Part shown: positions 14,234-22,990 of the stretch, one piece after another | How positions within the stretch are numbered: position 1 is the first letter of the stretch | How the letters are laid out: every line of letters starts with the position of its first letter | Notes under the pieces: model-generated | The model's input: the letters and a program-made list of their open reading frames with translations, nothing else | Database searches by the model: none | What the model was told of the DNA's origin: nothing | Made by a program: the position numbers and the translations under genes | NCBI GenBank assembly: GCA_015058145.1 | Contig: SVCX01000005.1 | Location: 1-61,604 of the forward strand | DNA from: Clostridiales bacterium | GTDB lineage: Bacteria; Bacillota; Clostridia; Peptostreptococcales; Anaerovoracaceae | DNA length: 61,604 nucleotides | Direction of reading: 5' to 3'

Positions 14234-15195
14234 CAGTCCAGCGCGGTCTCCATGGCTTCCTTGATGATTGCAAAGGCATTCTCCAGGGTTGAGTGGATGG
14301 TGCAGCCGGCAGCCTTAACGTGCCCGCCGCCGCCGTTTCTCTGGCAGATTTCCAGAACGCTGGAATAAGTCTTGGACCGCATGCTGACCTTGATGCCGTC
14401 CTCCCGCTCCTCCAGATAGGCGGCCATTTCCACGCCTTCGATGTCGCGGAGCCGGTCGATGATCTCATCCGCGTGCTGCGGATGGGCGTCCATGGCGGCC
14501 ATTTCTCCGCTGGTCAGGTAACTGATGACGCCTTTGCCGTCGGCGAAGAACACTGCTCTCGCCACAGCCTTGTTTTCGCAGCGAACCTTCTTCAGATTCT
14601 TGTTGTTGAAGAGATTGACCATAATATTGATATGGTCTACTCCTATTTCGAACAGTTCCGCTGCCATTTTGAAGGTTTCCGCCTTGGTATTGGAGTAGCG
14701 GAAGCTCCCTGTATCGGTCACAATGCCCGTATAAAGGGCGTTTGCGATGTCTTTGGTGATTTCCACGCCGGATTCCTTGATCACCTCATAGACGAGCTCA
14801 CAGGCTGCTGCCGCTCCCTCGTCGATGTAGTAGAGATCACCGAATCCCTGGTCGTGTTCGTGGTGGTCGATGCAGATACGCGTCTGTCCCCTGTCGAAGA
14901 TTTCGGCGCGACCCTGCAGCCTCTGGTATTCATTGCAGTCGATGGCGACGCAGACGTCAGGATTGGAAATCTTGTCCCAGCTCCTGTCAAACGCCTCCAT
15001 ATTGAGGAAGCTCAGGTACTTCGGCGCCTCGTCCGCGTAGACGTAGCACTCCACTCCTGCGGCCCGCAGGGCCAGGCTCAGGGCGCTGCACGCCCCGACG
15101 CTGTCGCCGTCCGGGTTCTTGTGCGGAAACAAGAGTACTGTCTTCGCTGCAAATATTTTTTCACTTATGGTTTTCAGATCGGTATTTTTCTTCAT
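14233..15195 (-). CDS. nrnA: DHH-family nanoRNase/pAp phosphatase
   Basis: The 320-residue protein shows the DHH metal motifs (HKNPDGDSVGA, the DHH triad in CIDHHEHD, DTGSFRYSNT) and a DHHA1 domain with GGGGHVKAAG. NrnA degrades 2-5 nt RNAs and dephosphorylates 3'-phosphoadenosine 5'-phosphate. Its position between rbfA and truB is conserved in the Bacillota. Confidence 0.94.
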   Translation of the reverse strand: MKKNTDLKTISEKIFAAKTVLLFPHKNPDGDSVGACSALSLALRAAGVECYVYADEAPKYLSFLNMEAFDRSWDKISNPDVCVAIDCNEYQRLQGRAEIFDRGQTRICIDHHEHDQGFGDLYYIDEGAAAACELVYEVIKESGVEITKDIANALYTGIVTDTGSFRYSNTKAETFKMAAELFEIGVDHINIMVNLFNNKNLKKVRCENKAVARAVFFADGKGVISYLTSGEMAAMDAHPQHADEIIDRLRDIEGVEMAAYLEEREDGIKVSMRSKTYSSVLEICQRNGGGGHVKAAGCTIHSTLENAFAIIKEAMETALD

Positions 15196-15217
15196 GATAC
15201 CTCCGCTGCCTTTGCTC

Positions 15218-15580
15218 TTACAGCGTGCTGATGATATCTTCGATGTGTCTGGAGTACTCCATGGAGTGATCCACCTTGAAAATCAGCTCCGGCGTGTGTC
15301 TGAGCTTCAGTTCGTGGCCGATGCGGCTGCGGATGAAGCCTTTGGCGCTGTTAAACGCCTCCAGAACCTCTTCCTGATGGGCTTTCAGCTCCTCTTCGCT
15401 GCCCTTCACGCCCAGCGGCGAGAAGTACACGGTGGCGTAGCTGTTGTCCCGGGTAACTTCCACATCAGTAATGCTGATCATGGAGTCCAGACGCGGGTCC
15501 TTCAGGTCCGACAGGAGCATCTCGCTGATGATCCTGCGGATTTCCTCCCCGATTCTGTCCTGTCTGTAGTTCTTAGCCAT
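15218..15580 (-). CDS. rbfA: 30S ribosome-binding factor A
   Basis: This 120-residue KH-like protein helps mature the 16S rRNA 5' end and the small subunit. It shows the family motifs RIGEEIRRIIS, DPRL and the LRHTPEL segment near the C-terminus. The start at 15580 overlaps the infB stop by 1 nt (TAATG). Confidence 0.94.
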   Translation of the reverse strand: MAKNYRQDRIGEEIRRIISEMLLSDLKDPRLDSMISITDVEVTRDNSYATVYFSPLGVKGSEEELKAHQEEVLEAFNSAKGFIRSRIGHELKLRHTPELIFKVDHSMEYSRHIEDIISTL

Positions 15581-18522
15581 TAGTCTCTTGCAACCTCTTC
15601 CATGGTGAAGCACTCAATGATATCGCCTTCCTTGATATCATTGTAGTTTTCGATGCCGATACCGCACTCGTAGCCCTGGGCCACTTCCTTTGCGTCGTCC
15701 TTGTATCTCTTCAGGGACGAGATCTTGCCCTCGTGGATGACGATACCGTCACGCACCAGTCTGACGGACTCGTTGCGGACGACCTTGCCGTCGGTCACGT
15801 ATGCGCCGCCGATGATGCCCACGTTCGGCACCTTGAAGGTCTCGCGAATCTCCACGGTACCCAGTACGACTTCCTTGTACTCCGGATCCAGCATACCCTT
15901 CATAGCGTTCTCTACGTCGTCGATGATGTTGTAGATGACGTTGTAGGTTCTGATCTGGATGCCGTCTCTCTCGGCCATACCTGTAACGGTTATGCTCGGA
16001 CGGACGTTGAATCCGATGATGACGGATCCGGATGTGCCCGCCAGCATGACGTCGGACTCGTTGATGGCGCCGACGCCTGTATGTACGATGTTGACCTTGA
16101 CTTCGCTGTTGGACAGCTTCTCAAGCGACGTGACGATAGCTCCCACGGAGCCCTGTACGTCCGCCTTGACGATCAGGTTCAGTTCCTTGACCTCTCCCTC
16201 CTGAATCTGGCTGAAGAGCTCTTCCAAAGTAGTGCTGGCCTTTCTCGCCAGGATCTCCTGTCTGACCTTCTGCTGTCTCTGGTAAGCGATTTCCTTCGCC
16301 TGGCTGGACTTCTTGACCGCGTTAAACTGGTCGCCTGCCACAGGAACGTCTGAGAGGCCCAGAATCTCTACGGCCGTTGCCGGGCCTGCCTTCTTGAGCT
16401 TCTCGCCTTTGCTGTTTGTCATGAGTCGGATCTTGCCGGAGCAGGTACCTGCGACAACGCTCATATCCGATCTCAGGGTTCCGTTGAGAATCAGCAGGGA
16501 CGCAATCGGGCCCTTGGCCTTGTCCAGTCTGGCTTCCAGTACGGTACCCATGGCCAGTCTGTCCGGATTTGCCTTCAGTTCCAGTACTTCCGCCTGGAGG
16601 AGAATCATCTCCAGCAGGTTCTTGATGCCGTCGCCGGTCTTAGCGGATACCGGTACGCTGATGACGTCGCCGCCCCAGTCTTCGACCAGTACGCCGTTCT
16701 CAGCCAAGTCCTTCTTGACCATATCAGGGTTAGCGCCCGGCTTGTCCATCTTGTTGATGGCTACGATGATCGGAACGCCGGCAGCCTTGGCGTGGCTGAT
16801 GGACTCGATGGTCTGCGGCATGACGCTGTCGTCGGCTGCAACGACCAGGACTGCGATGTCCGTGGTGTGCGCGCCTCTGGCTCTCATGGCGGTAAAGGCT
16901 TCGTGTCCCGGCGTATCCAGGAAGACGATCTTCTGTCCGTTGATCTCGACTTCCGAAGCACCGATGTGCTGGGTGATGCCGCCGGACTCGCCTGCCGTAA
17001 CGTTTGTATTTCTGATGGCGTCGAGCAGTGATGTCTTACCGTGGTCGACGTGTCCCATGACCGTAACGATCGGAGCGCGCGGCTTCAGGTCTTCTTCCTT
17101 GTCCTCAAAGGTCTCGATGCCTTCTTCTTCCAGATATTCTTCTTCCTCGTCTACGCTGCCGATGGCGATCTGGATGCCCATCTCGTCGGCCAGCAGCTGA
17201 ACGGTGTCTTCGTCCAGGTTCTGGTTCTGGTTTGCCATGACGCCCATCTTCATCAGGGTCATGATCGCCTGTGAAAGAGTCGTCTTCGTCTGCTCAACGA
17301 ATCCCGCTACGGTGATCGGGCAGTTGATCAGAACGGTGCCGGCTTCCAGTTCCATTTCAGGTTCTTCGTGCTCGACCTTCGGCTTGTTCTGATGTCTCTT
17401 CGGTCTCGCCTGCTTCTCGAGAGACGCCGGAATCGACGGCTTGCCGCCCTTCTTTCCGCCTCTTTCGAGTCTTGAGAACTTATCTCTCTCTTTTTCTTTA
17501 TCCTTATCCTTGCCCTTCTTGCTGTGGCTGGAGGTCTTCACAGTTGCAGGGGCTGCGGATCTGTCTGCTGATTTTTTGCGGGAGTCAGCTTTGTCGGAAG
17601 ACTTGGCAGATTTCTTGGAGGATTTTTCTTCTGCCTCTTTCTCCTTGCGAGCGGCCGCCTTGCGCGCAGCGGCTTCCTTCTCTTCGCGACGGATGTCTTC
17701 TGCTCTCTTGATGATCTTGATTCTGCTTCTAGGCTTTTCTTCCTTCTTCGCCTCTTCTTTCTTCTCTTCCTTAGGCTCTTCCTTCTTCGCTTCTTCCGTT
17801 GGTTCAGCCTTTTCTTCGGTCTTGGCCTTTTCTTCCGCCTTTGCCGCCTTGGCTGCTTCCTTTTCCGCTGCCTTGGCTACCTTGGCTGCTTCCTTCGCCT
17901 CAGCCTTCGCTGCCTTGGCCGCTTCCGCTGCTTCCTCAGCTTCCGCCTTAGCCGCTTCAGCCGCTTCCTTGGCTTCCTTAGCCGCTGCTTCCGCCGCCTT
18001 GGCTGCTTCTGCCTTGGCTGCTTCCGCTGCTTCTCTGGCTGCCTTCGCTTCGGCTTCTGCCTTTGCTTTAGCTTCCGCCTGCTCCTTGGCGATACGTTCC
18101 TCGAGTTTTGCCTTTGAAACCTTCGGAGCACCTACCGGTGGCTTGGCCTTGCTGATCGTCTCCTTGGCTGCGGCTTTTGCTTTAGCGGCTGCAGTCGCTG
18201 CTGCAGAGGCCGGTTTCGTCGCGCCAAGTCCCGCCGCCTTCTTCGTGGTCTTCTTTTCCGGCAGCTTAAGATTGGCGGCCTTGACGGTCACCTTCGGTTC
18301 GTTCTCCTTCTTTTCGGCGGCTGCCTTCTTCGTGGCTGTCTTTCTGGCCACCTTGGTCTCCGCCTTGCTGCTCGCGCGTGTAATCGTGTTTCTCACGGCA
18401 GCTGTGTCGATGTCCGACATGGTGTCAGTGGTCTTCGCCACAGGCACACCCATCGCGATCGCCTTCTCCAGCACCTCTTTGCCGGTCATACCCAGTTCCT
18501 TTGCTAATTCTGTTATCTTCAT
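15580..18522 (-). CDS. infB: Translation initiation factor IF-2
   Basis: The 980-residue GTPase places initiator tRNA on the ribosome. Order: an N-terminal IF2_N helix domain ([16 protein letters not shown]), a very Ala/Lys/Glu-rich low-complexity linker (about residues 60-350), a second IF2_N-like segment, the G domain ([22 protein letters not shown]) and domains II-IV. It is long mainly because of the linker, which also creates long spurious frames on the other strand. AGGAGG precedes the ATG at 18522 by 8 nt; the longer upstream frame overlaps ylxQ. Confidence 0.97.
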   Translation of the reverse strand: MKITELAKELGMTGKEVLEKAIAMGVPVAKTTDTMSDIDTAAVRNTITRASSKAETKVARKTATKKAAAEKKENEPKVTVKAANLKLPEKKTTKKAAGLGATKPASAAATAAAKAKAAAKETISKAKPPVGAPKVSKAKLEERIAKEQAEAKAKAEAEAKAAREAAEAAKAEAAKAAEAAAKEAKEAAEAAKAEAEEAAEAAKAAKAEAKEAAKVAKAAEKEAAKAAKAEEKAKTEEKAEPTEEAKKEEPKEEKKEEAKKEEKPRSRIKIIKRAEDIRREEKEAAARKAAARKEKEAEEKSSKKSAKSSDKADSRKKSADRSAAPATVKTSSHSKKGKDKDKEKERDKFSRLERGGKKGGKPSIPASLEKQARPKRHQNKPKVEHEEPEMELEAGTVLINCPITVAGFVEQTKTTLSQAIMTLMKMGVMANQNQNLDEDTVQLLADEMGIQIAIGSVDEEEEYLEEEGIETFEDKEEDLKPRAPIVTVMGHVDHGKTSLLDAIRNTNVTAGESGGITQHIGASEVEINGQKIVFLDTPGHEAFTAMRARGAHTTDIAVLVVAADDSVMPQTIESISHAKAAGVPIIVAINKMDKPGANPDMVKKDLAENGVLVEDWGGDVISVPVSAKTGDGIKNLLEMILLQAEVLELKANPDRLAMGTVLEARLDKAKGPIASLLILNGTLRSDMSVVAGTCSGKIRLMTNSKGEKLKKAGPATAVEILGLSDVPVAGDQFNAVKKSSQAKEIAYQRQQKVRQEILARKASTTLEELFSQIQEGEVKELNLIVKADVQGSVGAIVTSLEKLSNSEVKVNIVHTGVGAINESDVMLAGTSGSVIIGFNVRPSITVTGMAERDGIQIRTYNVIYNIIDDVENAMKGMLDPEYKEVVLGTVEIRETFKVPNVGIIGGAYVTDGKVVRNESVRLVRDGIVIHEGKISSLKRYKDDAKEVAQGYECGIGIENYNDIKEGDIIECFTMEEVARD

Positions 18523-18541
18523 ACGCACATCCTCCTTTATG

Positions 18542-18850
18542 CTATGATTTTTGCTCCAGCGCCTCCCGAATACTATCGGCGAAGCCCTTGTCCAGCACCG
18601 CGAACACGCTTCTCCCGCTTTCTCCCGCAATGTGGGAGAGCTCGTCGATGGTGCCGTACTTTATGTAAGGAACGTCTTTCTTCCTTATCTCCTTCATTAT
18701 CTTCTTCTCGCTGCCCGCTGAGATGTCCTCGGCCAGGATCACGAGCTTGGCTCTGCCCTTGCCTATTGCAAAGCCGCATGTATTCACTCCGGAAACCAAA
18801 TTCCCGGATTTCTTCGCAAACCCTAAGAGGCTCATGGCTTTAGTCCGCAT
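18542..18850 (-). CDS. ylxQ: L7Ae-family K-turn RNA-binding protein (YlxQ)
   Basis: This 102-residue protein has the L7Ae fold (LGFAKKSGNLVSG, AEDISAGSEKKI, GKSGRSVFAVLD-like end). YlxQ binds kink-turn RNA and is genetically linked to nusA-infB throughout the Bacillota. AGGAG lies 7 nt before the ATG at 18850, so the start overlaps ylxR by 11 nt. Confidence 0.92.
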   Translation of the reverse strand: MRTKAMSLLGFAKKSGNLVSGVNTCGFAIGKGRAKLVILAEDISAGSEKKIMKEIRKKDVPYIKYGTIDELSHIAGESGRSVFAVLDKGFADSIREALEQKS

Positions 18851-19127
18851 GGTCCGTCTCCTCCGCCAGCTTTCTGAGCTCCTCGACGACACGGTCGATC
18901 TGCTCTCTGCCCGGGTCCACCCGCAGACTTCTTGCAAAGGCTCCCTTCCGGGCTGCCTTGGCGACGCATTCCTTGTCTTTGCAGATGTAGACGCCGCGGC
19001 CCTTGGCCTTGCCCGTGGTGTCGACGGCCAGCTTGCCCTCGTACCACGTGACTCTTACGAGTTCGTCTTTTGTCTTGGACTCCATGCAGCCGATGCACCG
19101 GCGCATGGGTTTTTCTCTATTCTTCAT
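18840..19127 (-). CDS. rnpM: YlxR family RNA-binding protein (RNase P modulator RnpM)
   Basis: The 95-residue DUF448 protein shows RRCIGCMESK near the N-terminus and GRGVYICKDKECV in the middle. The family has been reported to bind the RNA of RNase P. It overlaps nusA by 11 nt and ylxQ by 11 nt. Confidence 0.93.
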   Translation of the reverse strand: MKNREKPMRRCIGCMESKTKDELVRVTWYEGKLAVDTTGKAKGRGVYICKDKECVAKAARKGAFARSLRVDPGREQIDRVVEELRKLAEETDHAD

Positions 19128-20214
19128 TTTCTTCTACTTCATCTTCGTACTCGTCGAATTCCAGATCCTCAGGGTCCTCGTCGCCGAAGTACTGGGAATG
19201 GCTCTTGATGTCGATCTTCCATCCGCAGAGTCTGGCTGCCAGTCTGACGTTCTGACCTTCCTTGCCGATGGCCAGGGACAGCTGGTAATCCGGAACGACC
19301 GCGATGGCGGACTTCTCTTCTTCATCGATGGCGACGGCTTCGACCTTGGCCGGGCTGAGCACGTTGCTGATCAGGATAGCCGGGTCTTCGTCCCATGTAG
19401 TGATGTCGATCTTCTCACCCCAGAGCTCGTCCACGATGTTTCTGACTCTGTTGCCGTTCTGGCCGACGCATGCGCCTACCGGATCGATATCTTCATCTTC
19501 TGTATAAACAGCAATCTTGGTTCTGGAGCCCGCTTCTCTGGCGATGCTCTTGATGACGACGTCGCCATCCTCGATCTCAGGCACTTCCAGTTCAAAGAGC
19601 TTCTCGACGAATCCAGGATGGGTCCTGCTCAAAAAGATCTGAGGTCCCTTGTTGCTCTTTCTGACGTCCATGATGTAGGCCTTGATTCTATCGTTGACTC
19701 TGTATCTCTCGCCTGCAGCTCTCTCGCCGGCTACCAGGATGCCTTCGGTATTGCCGATGTTCACGAAGATGGTCTCGTTGCTGATTCTCTGCACGACGCC
19801 TGTGACCAGCTCACCCTGCTTCTTGATGTAGTTGTCATAGACCATTCCGCGCTCTGCTTCTCTGAGTCTCTGAACTACTACCTGCTTGGCTGTCTGTGCC
19901 GCGATTCTGCCGAAGTCCTTCGGGGTGACCTGATATTCTACGATGTCGTTCACCTCATATCTCGGGTCGATTTCGCGGGCCTCTTCCAGAGAGATCTGGG
20001 TCGCGTCGTCTTCGACTTCCTCGACTACGTCCTTCTGCATGAGCACTTCGACGTCGCCGGTCTCTTCATTCATCTCGGCGCGTACGTTGGCGGCAGTACC
20101 GTAGTTCTTCTTGTACGCGGAAACCAGGGCGGACTCGATTGCCTCCATGATCACGTCCTTCGTGATGCCCTTCTCCTTCACCAGATCATTGATTGCGTCC
20201 ATAAAATCACTCAT
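19117..20214 (-). CDS. nusA: Transcription termination/antitermination protein NusA
   Basis: The 365-residue protein contains the N-terminal RNA polymerase-binding domain, an S1 domain, and two KH domains (GACVGQNGNRVRNI and AIGKEGQNVRLAARLCG). An acidic tail ends it and no C-terminal acidic repeat domain follows, as usual in the Bacillota. GAGG lies 8 nt before the ATG at 20214. A 100-bp gap to rimP contains a GGCGGCCG direct and inverted repeat that may be a processing hairpin. Confidence 0.96.
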   Translation of the reverse strand: MSDFMDAINDLVKEKGITKDVIMEAIESALVSAYKKNYGTAANVRAEMNEETGDVEVLMQKDVVEEVEDDATQISLEEAREIDPRYEVNDIVEYQVTPKDFGRIAAQTAKQVVVQRLREAERGMVYDNYIKKQGELVTGVVQRISNETIFVNIGNTEGILVAGERAAGERYRVNDRIKAYIMDVRKSNKGPQIFLSRTHPGFVEKLFELEVPEIEDGDVVIKSIAREAGSRTKIAVYTEDEDIDPVGACVGQNGNRVRNIVDELWGEKIDITTWDEDPAILISNVLSPAKVEAVAIDEEEKSAIAVVPDYQLSLAIGKEGQNVRLAARLCGWKIDIKSHSQYFGDEDPEDLEFDEYEDEVEENEE

Positions 20215-20313
20215 TTTCTTTTCCTCATATCTTCTATATATCTTCAATAGGTTTAACTATGTTTGAACTTTGTTTATGGCGGCCGCTTGTGGCGGCCGTT
20301 TGTGGCCTTTGCG

Positions 20314-20865
20314 TTAGAACACGACGGCCAGGTTGGCCTTGGCGATGTCGGCCAGAGTCAGTTCGTAGGTTTTGCCTTCCGGATCGGCGTTCTTGCCCTG
20401 CTCTGGGCACCGCACTGTGACCGCGCCGCTCTCCGCATCGAAGGACTCCAGTACGCCCTGAAGGTTCTTGACTCCGTCGATGGCCTTGTAGAGTTTGACC
20501 TCCACCTCTTCGCCTACGTAGCGCGCGTAGTGCTCCGGCTTGATGAGCGGTCTGTCCAGTCCCGGGGAGCTGACCTCCAGATAGTAGTTCTGCTCGATCG
20601 GGTCCGCTTCATCCAGTTTCTCGCTCAGGAAGCGGCTGACCTTCTCGCAGTCCTCCGTGCTGATGTAGCGCGGCTCGTCCTCGTCCGCCTGACTTTCCTT
20701 GGCCGGCTGACTCTCCTTGTCCGGCTGTGCCAGATCCACGTAGACCCGCAGGAACCAGTCCCGGCCCTCCTTGACGAACTCCGTATTGTACAGCTCATAG
20801 CCGTTCTCTGCCAGGAAGTCTCCCGCCAGCTCTGTTACAACATCTGTGATCTTTTTCTTCGCCAT
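20314..20865 (-). CDS. rimP: Ribosome maturation factor RimP
   Basis: The 183-residue protein is needed for 30S maturation. It shows the RimP signature EVSSPGLDRPL with the following H-Y-R-Y segment. An insertion of charged residues (about 52-66, rich in E, S, Q and D) lengthens the first domain. It heads the nusA-infB operon and has no clear Shine-Dalgarno sequence, but a stable leader hairpin ends 22 nt upstream of its ATG. Confidence 0.94.
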   Translation of the reverse strand: MAKKKITDVVTELAGDFLAENGYELYNTEFVKEGRDWFLRVYVDLAQPDKESQPAKESQADEDEPRYISTEDCEKVSRFLSEKLDEADPIEQNYYLEVSSPGLDRPLIKPEHYARYVGEEVEVKLYKAIDGVKNLQGVLESFDAESGAVTVRCPEQGKNADPEGKTYELTLADIAKANLAVVF

Positions 20866-20887
20866 AGTCCATTATTTTCATAAAAGA

Positions 20888-20910
20888 GGAGTGGGCCTCT
20901 CGCCCACTCC
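20888..20910 (-). promoter_or_regulatory. 8-bp GC-rich leader hairpin upstream of rimP
   Basis: GGAGTGGG pairs perfectly with CCCACTCC around a 7-nt loop; on the minus strand TCTTTT follows. It could be an attenuator or an mRNA 5'-end stabiliser for the rimP-ribF operon. Confidence 0.55.
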
Positions 20911-20938
20911 AGTGATAACTTATCTATTAACCTTGCTA

Positions 20939-20967
20939 ACAATAACACATAAATGCGGATAATGCAA
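20939..20967 (-). promoter_or_regulatory. Probable sigma-A promoter of the rimP operon
   Basis: TTGCAT (20967-20962) and TATTGT (20944-20939) on the minus strand are separated by 17 bp. Transcription would begin about 30 bp before the leader hairpin. Confidence 0.6.
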
Positions 20968-20991
20968 GGGGTTAAGCCATTTTCGGCTCTC

Positions 20992-21287
20992 TCTCATGAA
21001 AGGTCAACGAAAAAAATGGGTTTTCAGAGATGCTTTTCATGAAAAACGAGGTCATTCCGATTGGTTCTCATGAAAGCCCAACGAAGAATTAGGGTTCATG
21101 GCGATTCCTTTCATGAGAAACGGGCTCATTCCGATCGGTTCTCATGAAAGACCGGCGAAGGATTAGGGTTCATGGTAATCCTTTTCATGAGAACCCAGCT
21201 TATTCCCATCGATTCTCATGAAAACCCAACGAAGAATTAGGCTCTGTGGTACTTCCTTTCATGAGGGCGATAGGAAAAAGCATGAGA
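20992..21287. repeat. Array of four 74-bp units with inverted CTCATGA boxes
   Basis: Units begin at 20992, 21066, 21140 and 21214 with TCTCATGAAA. Each also contains the reverse complement TTTCATGAGA (or a close variant) 43 nt downstream, so boxes alternate orientation with spacings of 43 and 31. Units 1-3 are exactly 74 bp; unit 4 decays at its end, where two more CATGAG boxes follow to about 21311. There are no unique spacers as in CRISPR and no coding frame. The rest of the rimP-LOG gap (20866-21326) is described in the neighbouring entries. Confidence 0.8.
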
Positions 21288-21326
21288 AAAAGCGATAGAA
21301 AAACCCATGAGGGCATACGAATCACA

Positions 21327-21863
21327 CTATTTGGATTCCAATATCCCCCTGATCTCCTCCACGCTGTCGGCGAAATGGATGCCCTGCTGGCGCTCCGAGG
21401 TGGATAATCCCTCTTTCACCATCCGCCCAAGCTGCGCCCGCAGAGAATCATAGTAGCCTTTGTGGTTGTATAGGATGCACGGGGCCCGGAGCAGGCCCAA
21501 AGATACGGAGGACATGATTTCCGCAATCTCCTCCAGGGTTCCGGTGCCGCCCGGAAGAGCGATGAAAGCATCGCCCAGCTCGATCATCTTGGCTTTGCGC
21601 GAGGACATGTCCAGGGTGACGATCAGCTCGGTCAGATCGTCGTACTGCAAAACCTGGTCGACCAGAAACTGGGGCTCTACGCCGATGGCTTTGCCGCCGG
21701 CTGCGATGACGCTCTGGGCCAGAATGCCCATGAGGCCGACCTTCGAGCCGCCGTAGACCAGCGTGTGCCCGCTCTCCCCGATCCACGTGCCCAGCTCGCG
21801 CACGGCGTCGGTCAGGGAGTCGTCCTTTCCTTTGTATGAACCTAAGTAAACCGTAATATTCAT
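21327..21863 (-). CDS. LOG-family nucleoside 5'-monophosphate phosphoribohydrolase
   Basis: The 178-residue Rossmann-like protein has the LOG motif PGGTGTLEEI and the upstream SSRKAKM. Such enzymes cleave the N-glycosidic bond of (cytokinin-type) nucleoside monophosphates. The first strand carries a serine-less LGSYKGKD instead of the common SS motif, within family variation. Its start overlaps the stop of the preceding VWA-like gene by 4 nt. Confidence 0.88.
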   Translation of the reverse strand: MNITVYLGSYKGKDDSLTDAVRELGTWIGESGHTLVYGGSKVGLMGILAQSVIAAGGKAIGVEPQFLVDQVLQYDDLTELIVTLDMSSRKAKMIELGDAFIALPGGTGTLEEIAEIMSSVSLGLLRAPCILYNHKGYYDSLRAQLGRMVKEGLSTSERQQGIHFADSVEEIRGILESK

Positions 21864-22990
21864 CGTGTCAATTTCTTCATCTGTTCGTCTGTGATATAGA
21901 TCACTTTCCCGCCCTTCGGCTCGATCTTCTCGTCGCCGTAAACCAGCCAGACGGCGTCGATAGGCTCCTTCGGCATGGGCGCGCAGCCGTCCGTGAAGAT
22001 GATCTTGTTGTCCACACGCAAGGAGAAGGCCGACGTGGCCACGTCGAAGTCGGTGCCGCCGCCGCCCAGGAAGACCATGTTGTCGATGTCCTCCTCGGTC
22101 CGGATCTCATGGAACCCGTAGAACAAAGTATCGAAGCAGCCCGCCTTGAGACGGGAAAACTTCAGGATGTTTTTGCATTCGCGGAGGAAGTTTCGGAGAA
22201 GGTTGTCATCCACGGACCAGCTGGTGTCCAGGACAATCTCCGTCTCCGGCATGGGCCAGGCTTCCAGCACCGGCCGAACGATGCCTCCTTCGATCTCCGC
22301 ATGGGCCATGGACCAGTCTACGCCGTAGTTGATCGTATCCCGAAGGATGTAGCGCCAGTCCAGAATCGGCCTGGCGTGCCCGATGTCTTCGATGGGACGC
22401 TCGTCACGGACGATGGCATTGCCCGCTTTGGCGCCTTTGCGAGGGGTGAAGTTCTCGATCTCTTCCAGTTCCTCGTCGTCCCACAGCAGGTGGGCGTCGT
22501 CGGGGGCTTCTTCGAAGATCACGTTTTCGTCGTCGTCGCTGTCCCCGCCCGATCCGCTCTGGGCGCCGTCCAGCATCCCCTCCTGCAGATCGATCTCCAG
22601 CTTGTGCTCCATGAGGAACTCGTAGTAGCTGTCGGCGTCGTAGTCGATGGCCTCCGGGTAGTCGACCCCGCCCTTGATAATTTTCATGCCGTCCCGCTTG
22701 AGCAGCTGGTTGATCACCGCGTCTGTAGCTTCCTGCCAGACGACCGGGTCCCTGCCCCGTCCCCGGCGGATGTGATCGAAGGCGATGTGGCAGATCTCAT
22801 GGGTGAGCACGAAGACGCGGTCTTCCTCACTGAGACTTTCGATGTAGTCGGGATTGTAGAAGATGGTCCTGCCGTTGCTGCCCATGGTGCGCAGGTTCGT
22901 CGCCTTCACGCACTCCACGCTGGCCGCCAGACTGCCGAAGAAGGGGTATCTGGCGAGCATCTCTTTTTTCGCCGCTTCCAGAGCTACCAT
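21860..22990 (-). CDS. DUF2201 metallopeptidase-like/VWA-like protein
   Basis: The 376-residue protein has an N-terminal domain with HEICH (residues 64-68), a putative zinc site of the DUF2201 N-terminal type, an acidic low-complexity linker near 140-165 and a C-terminal VWA-like domain (LDTSWSVDD, then GGGGTDF, then FTDG). Such proteins are normally encoded with a MoxR-type AAA ATPase, as here (7-nt overlap). They are assumed to act as chaperone pairs that activate or unfold targets; the target is unknown. Confidence 0.87.
   Translation of the reverse strand: MVALEAAKKEMLARYPFFGSLAASVECVKATNLRTMGSNGRTIFYNPDYIESLSEEDRVFVLTHEICHIAFDHIRRGRGRDPVVWQEATDAVINQLLKRDGMKIIKGGVDYPEAIDYDADSYYEFLMEHKLEIDLQEGMLDGAQSGSGGDSDDDENVIFEEAPDDAHLLWDDEELEEIENFTPRKGAKAGNAIVRDERPIEDIGHARPILDWRYILRDTINYGVDWSMAHAEIEGGIVRPVLEAWPMPETEIVLDTSWSVDDNLLRNFLRECKNILKFSRLKAGCFDTLFYGFHEIRTEEDIDNMVFLGGGGTDFDVATSAFSLRVDNKIIFTDGCAPMPKEPIDAVWLVYGDEKIEPKGGKVIYITDEQMKKLTR

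Noticed and set aside
17441-18547. Long Ala/Ser-rich plus-strand frame
   Set aside because: It mirrors the repetitive Ala/Lys linker of IF-2 on the other strand; codon bias of the real gene explains it.
20992-21311. CRISPR-like array
   Set aside because: Units are whole 74-bp duplicates with internal inverted boxes. There are no unique spacers and no cas genes.
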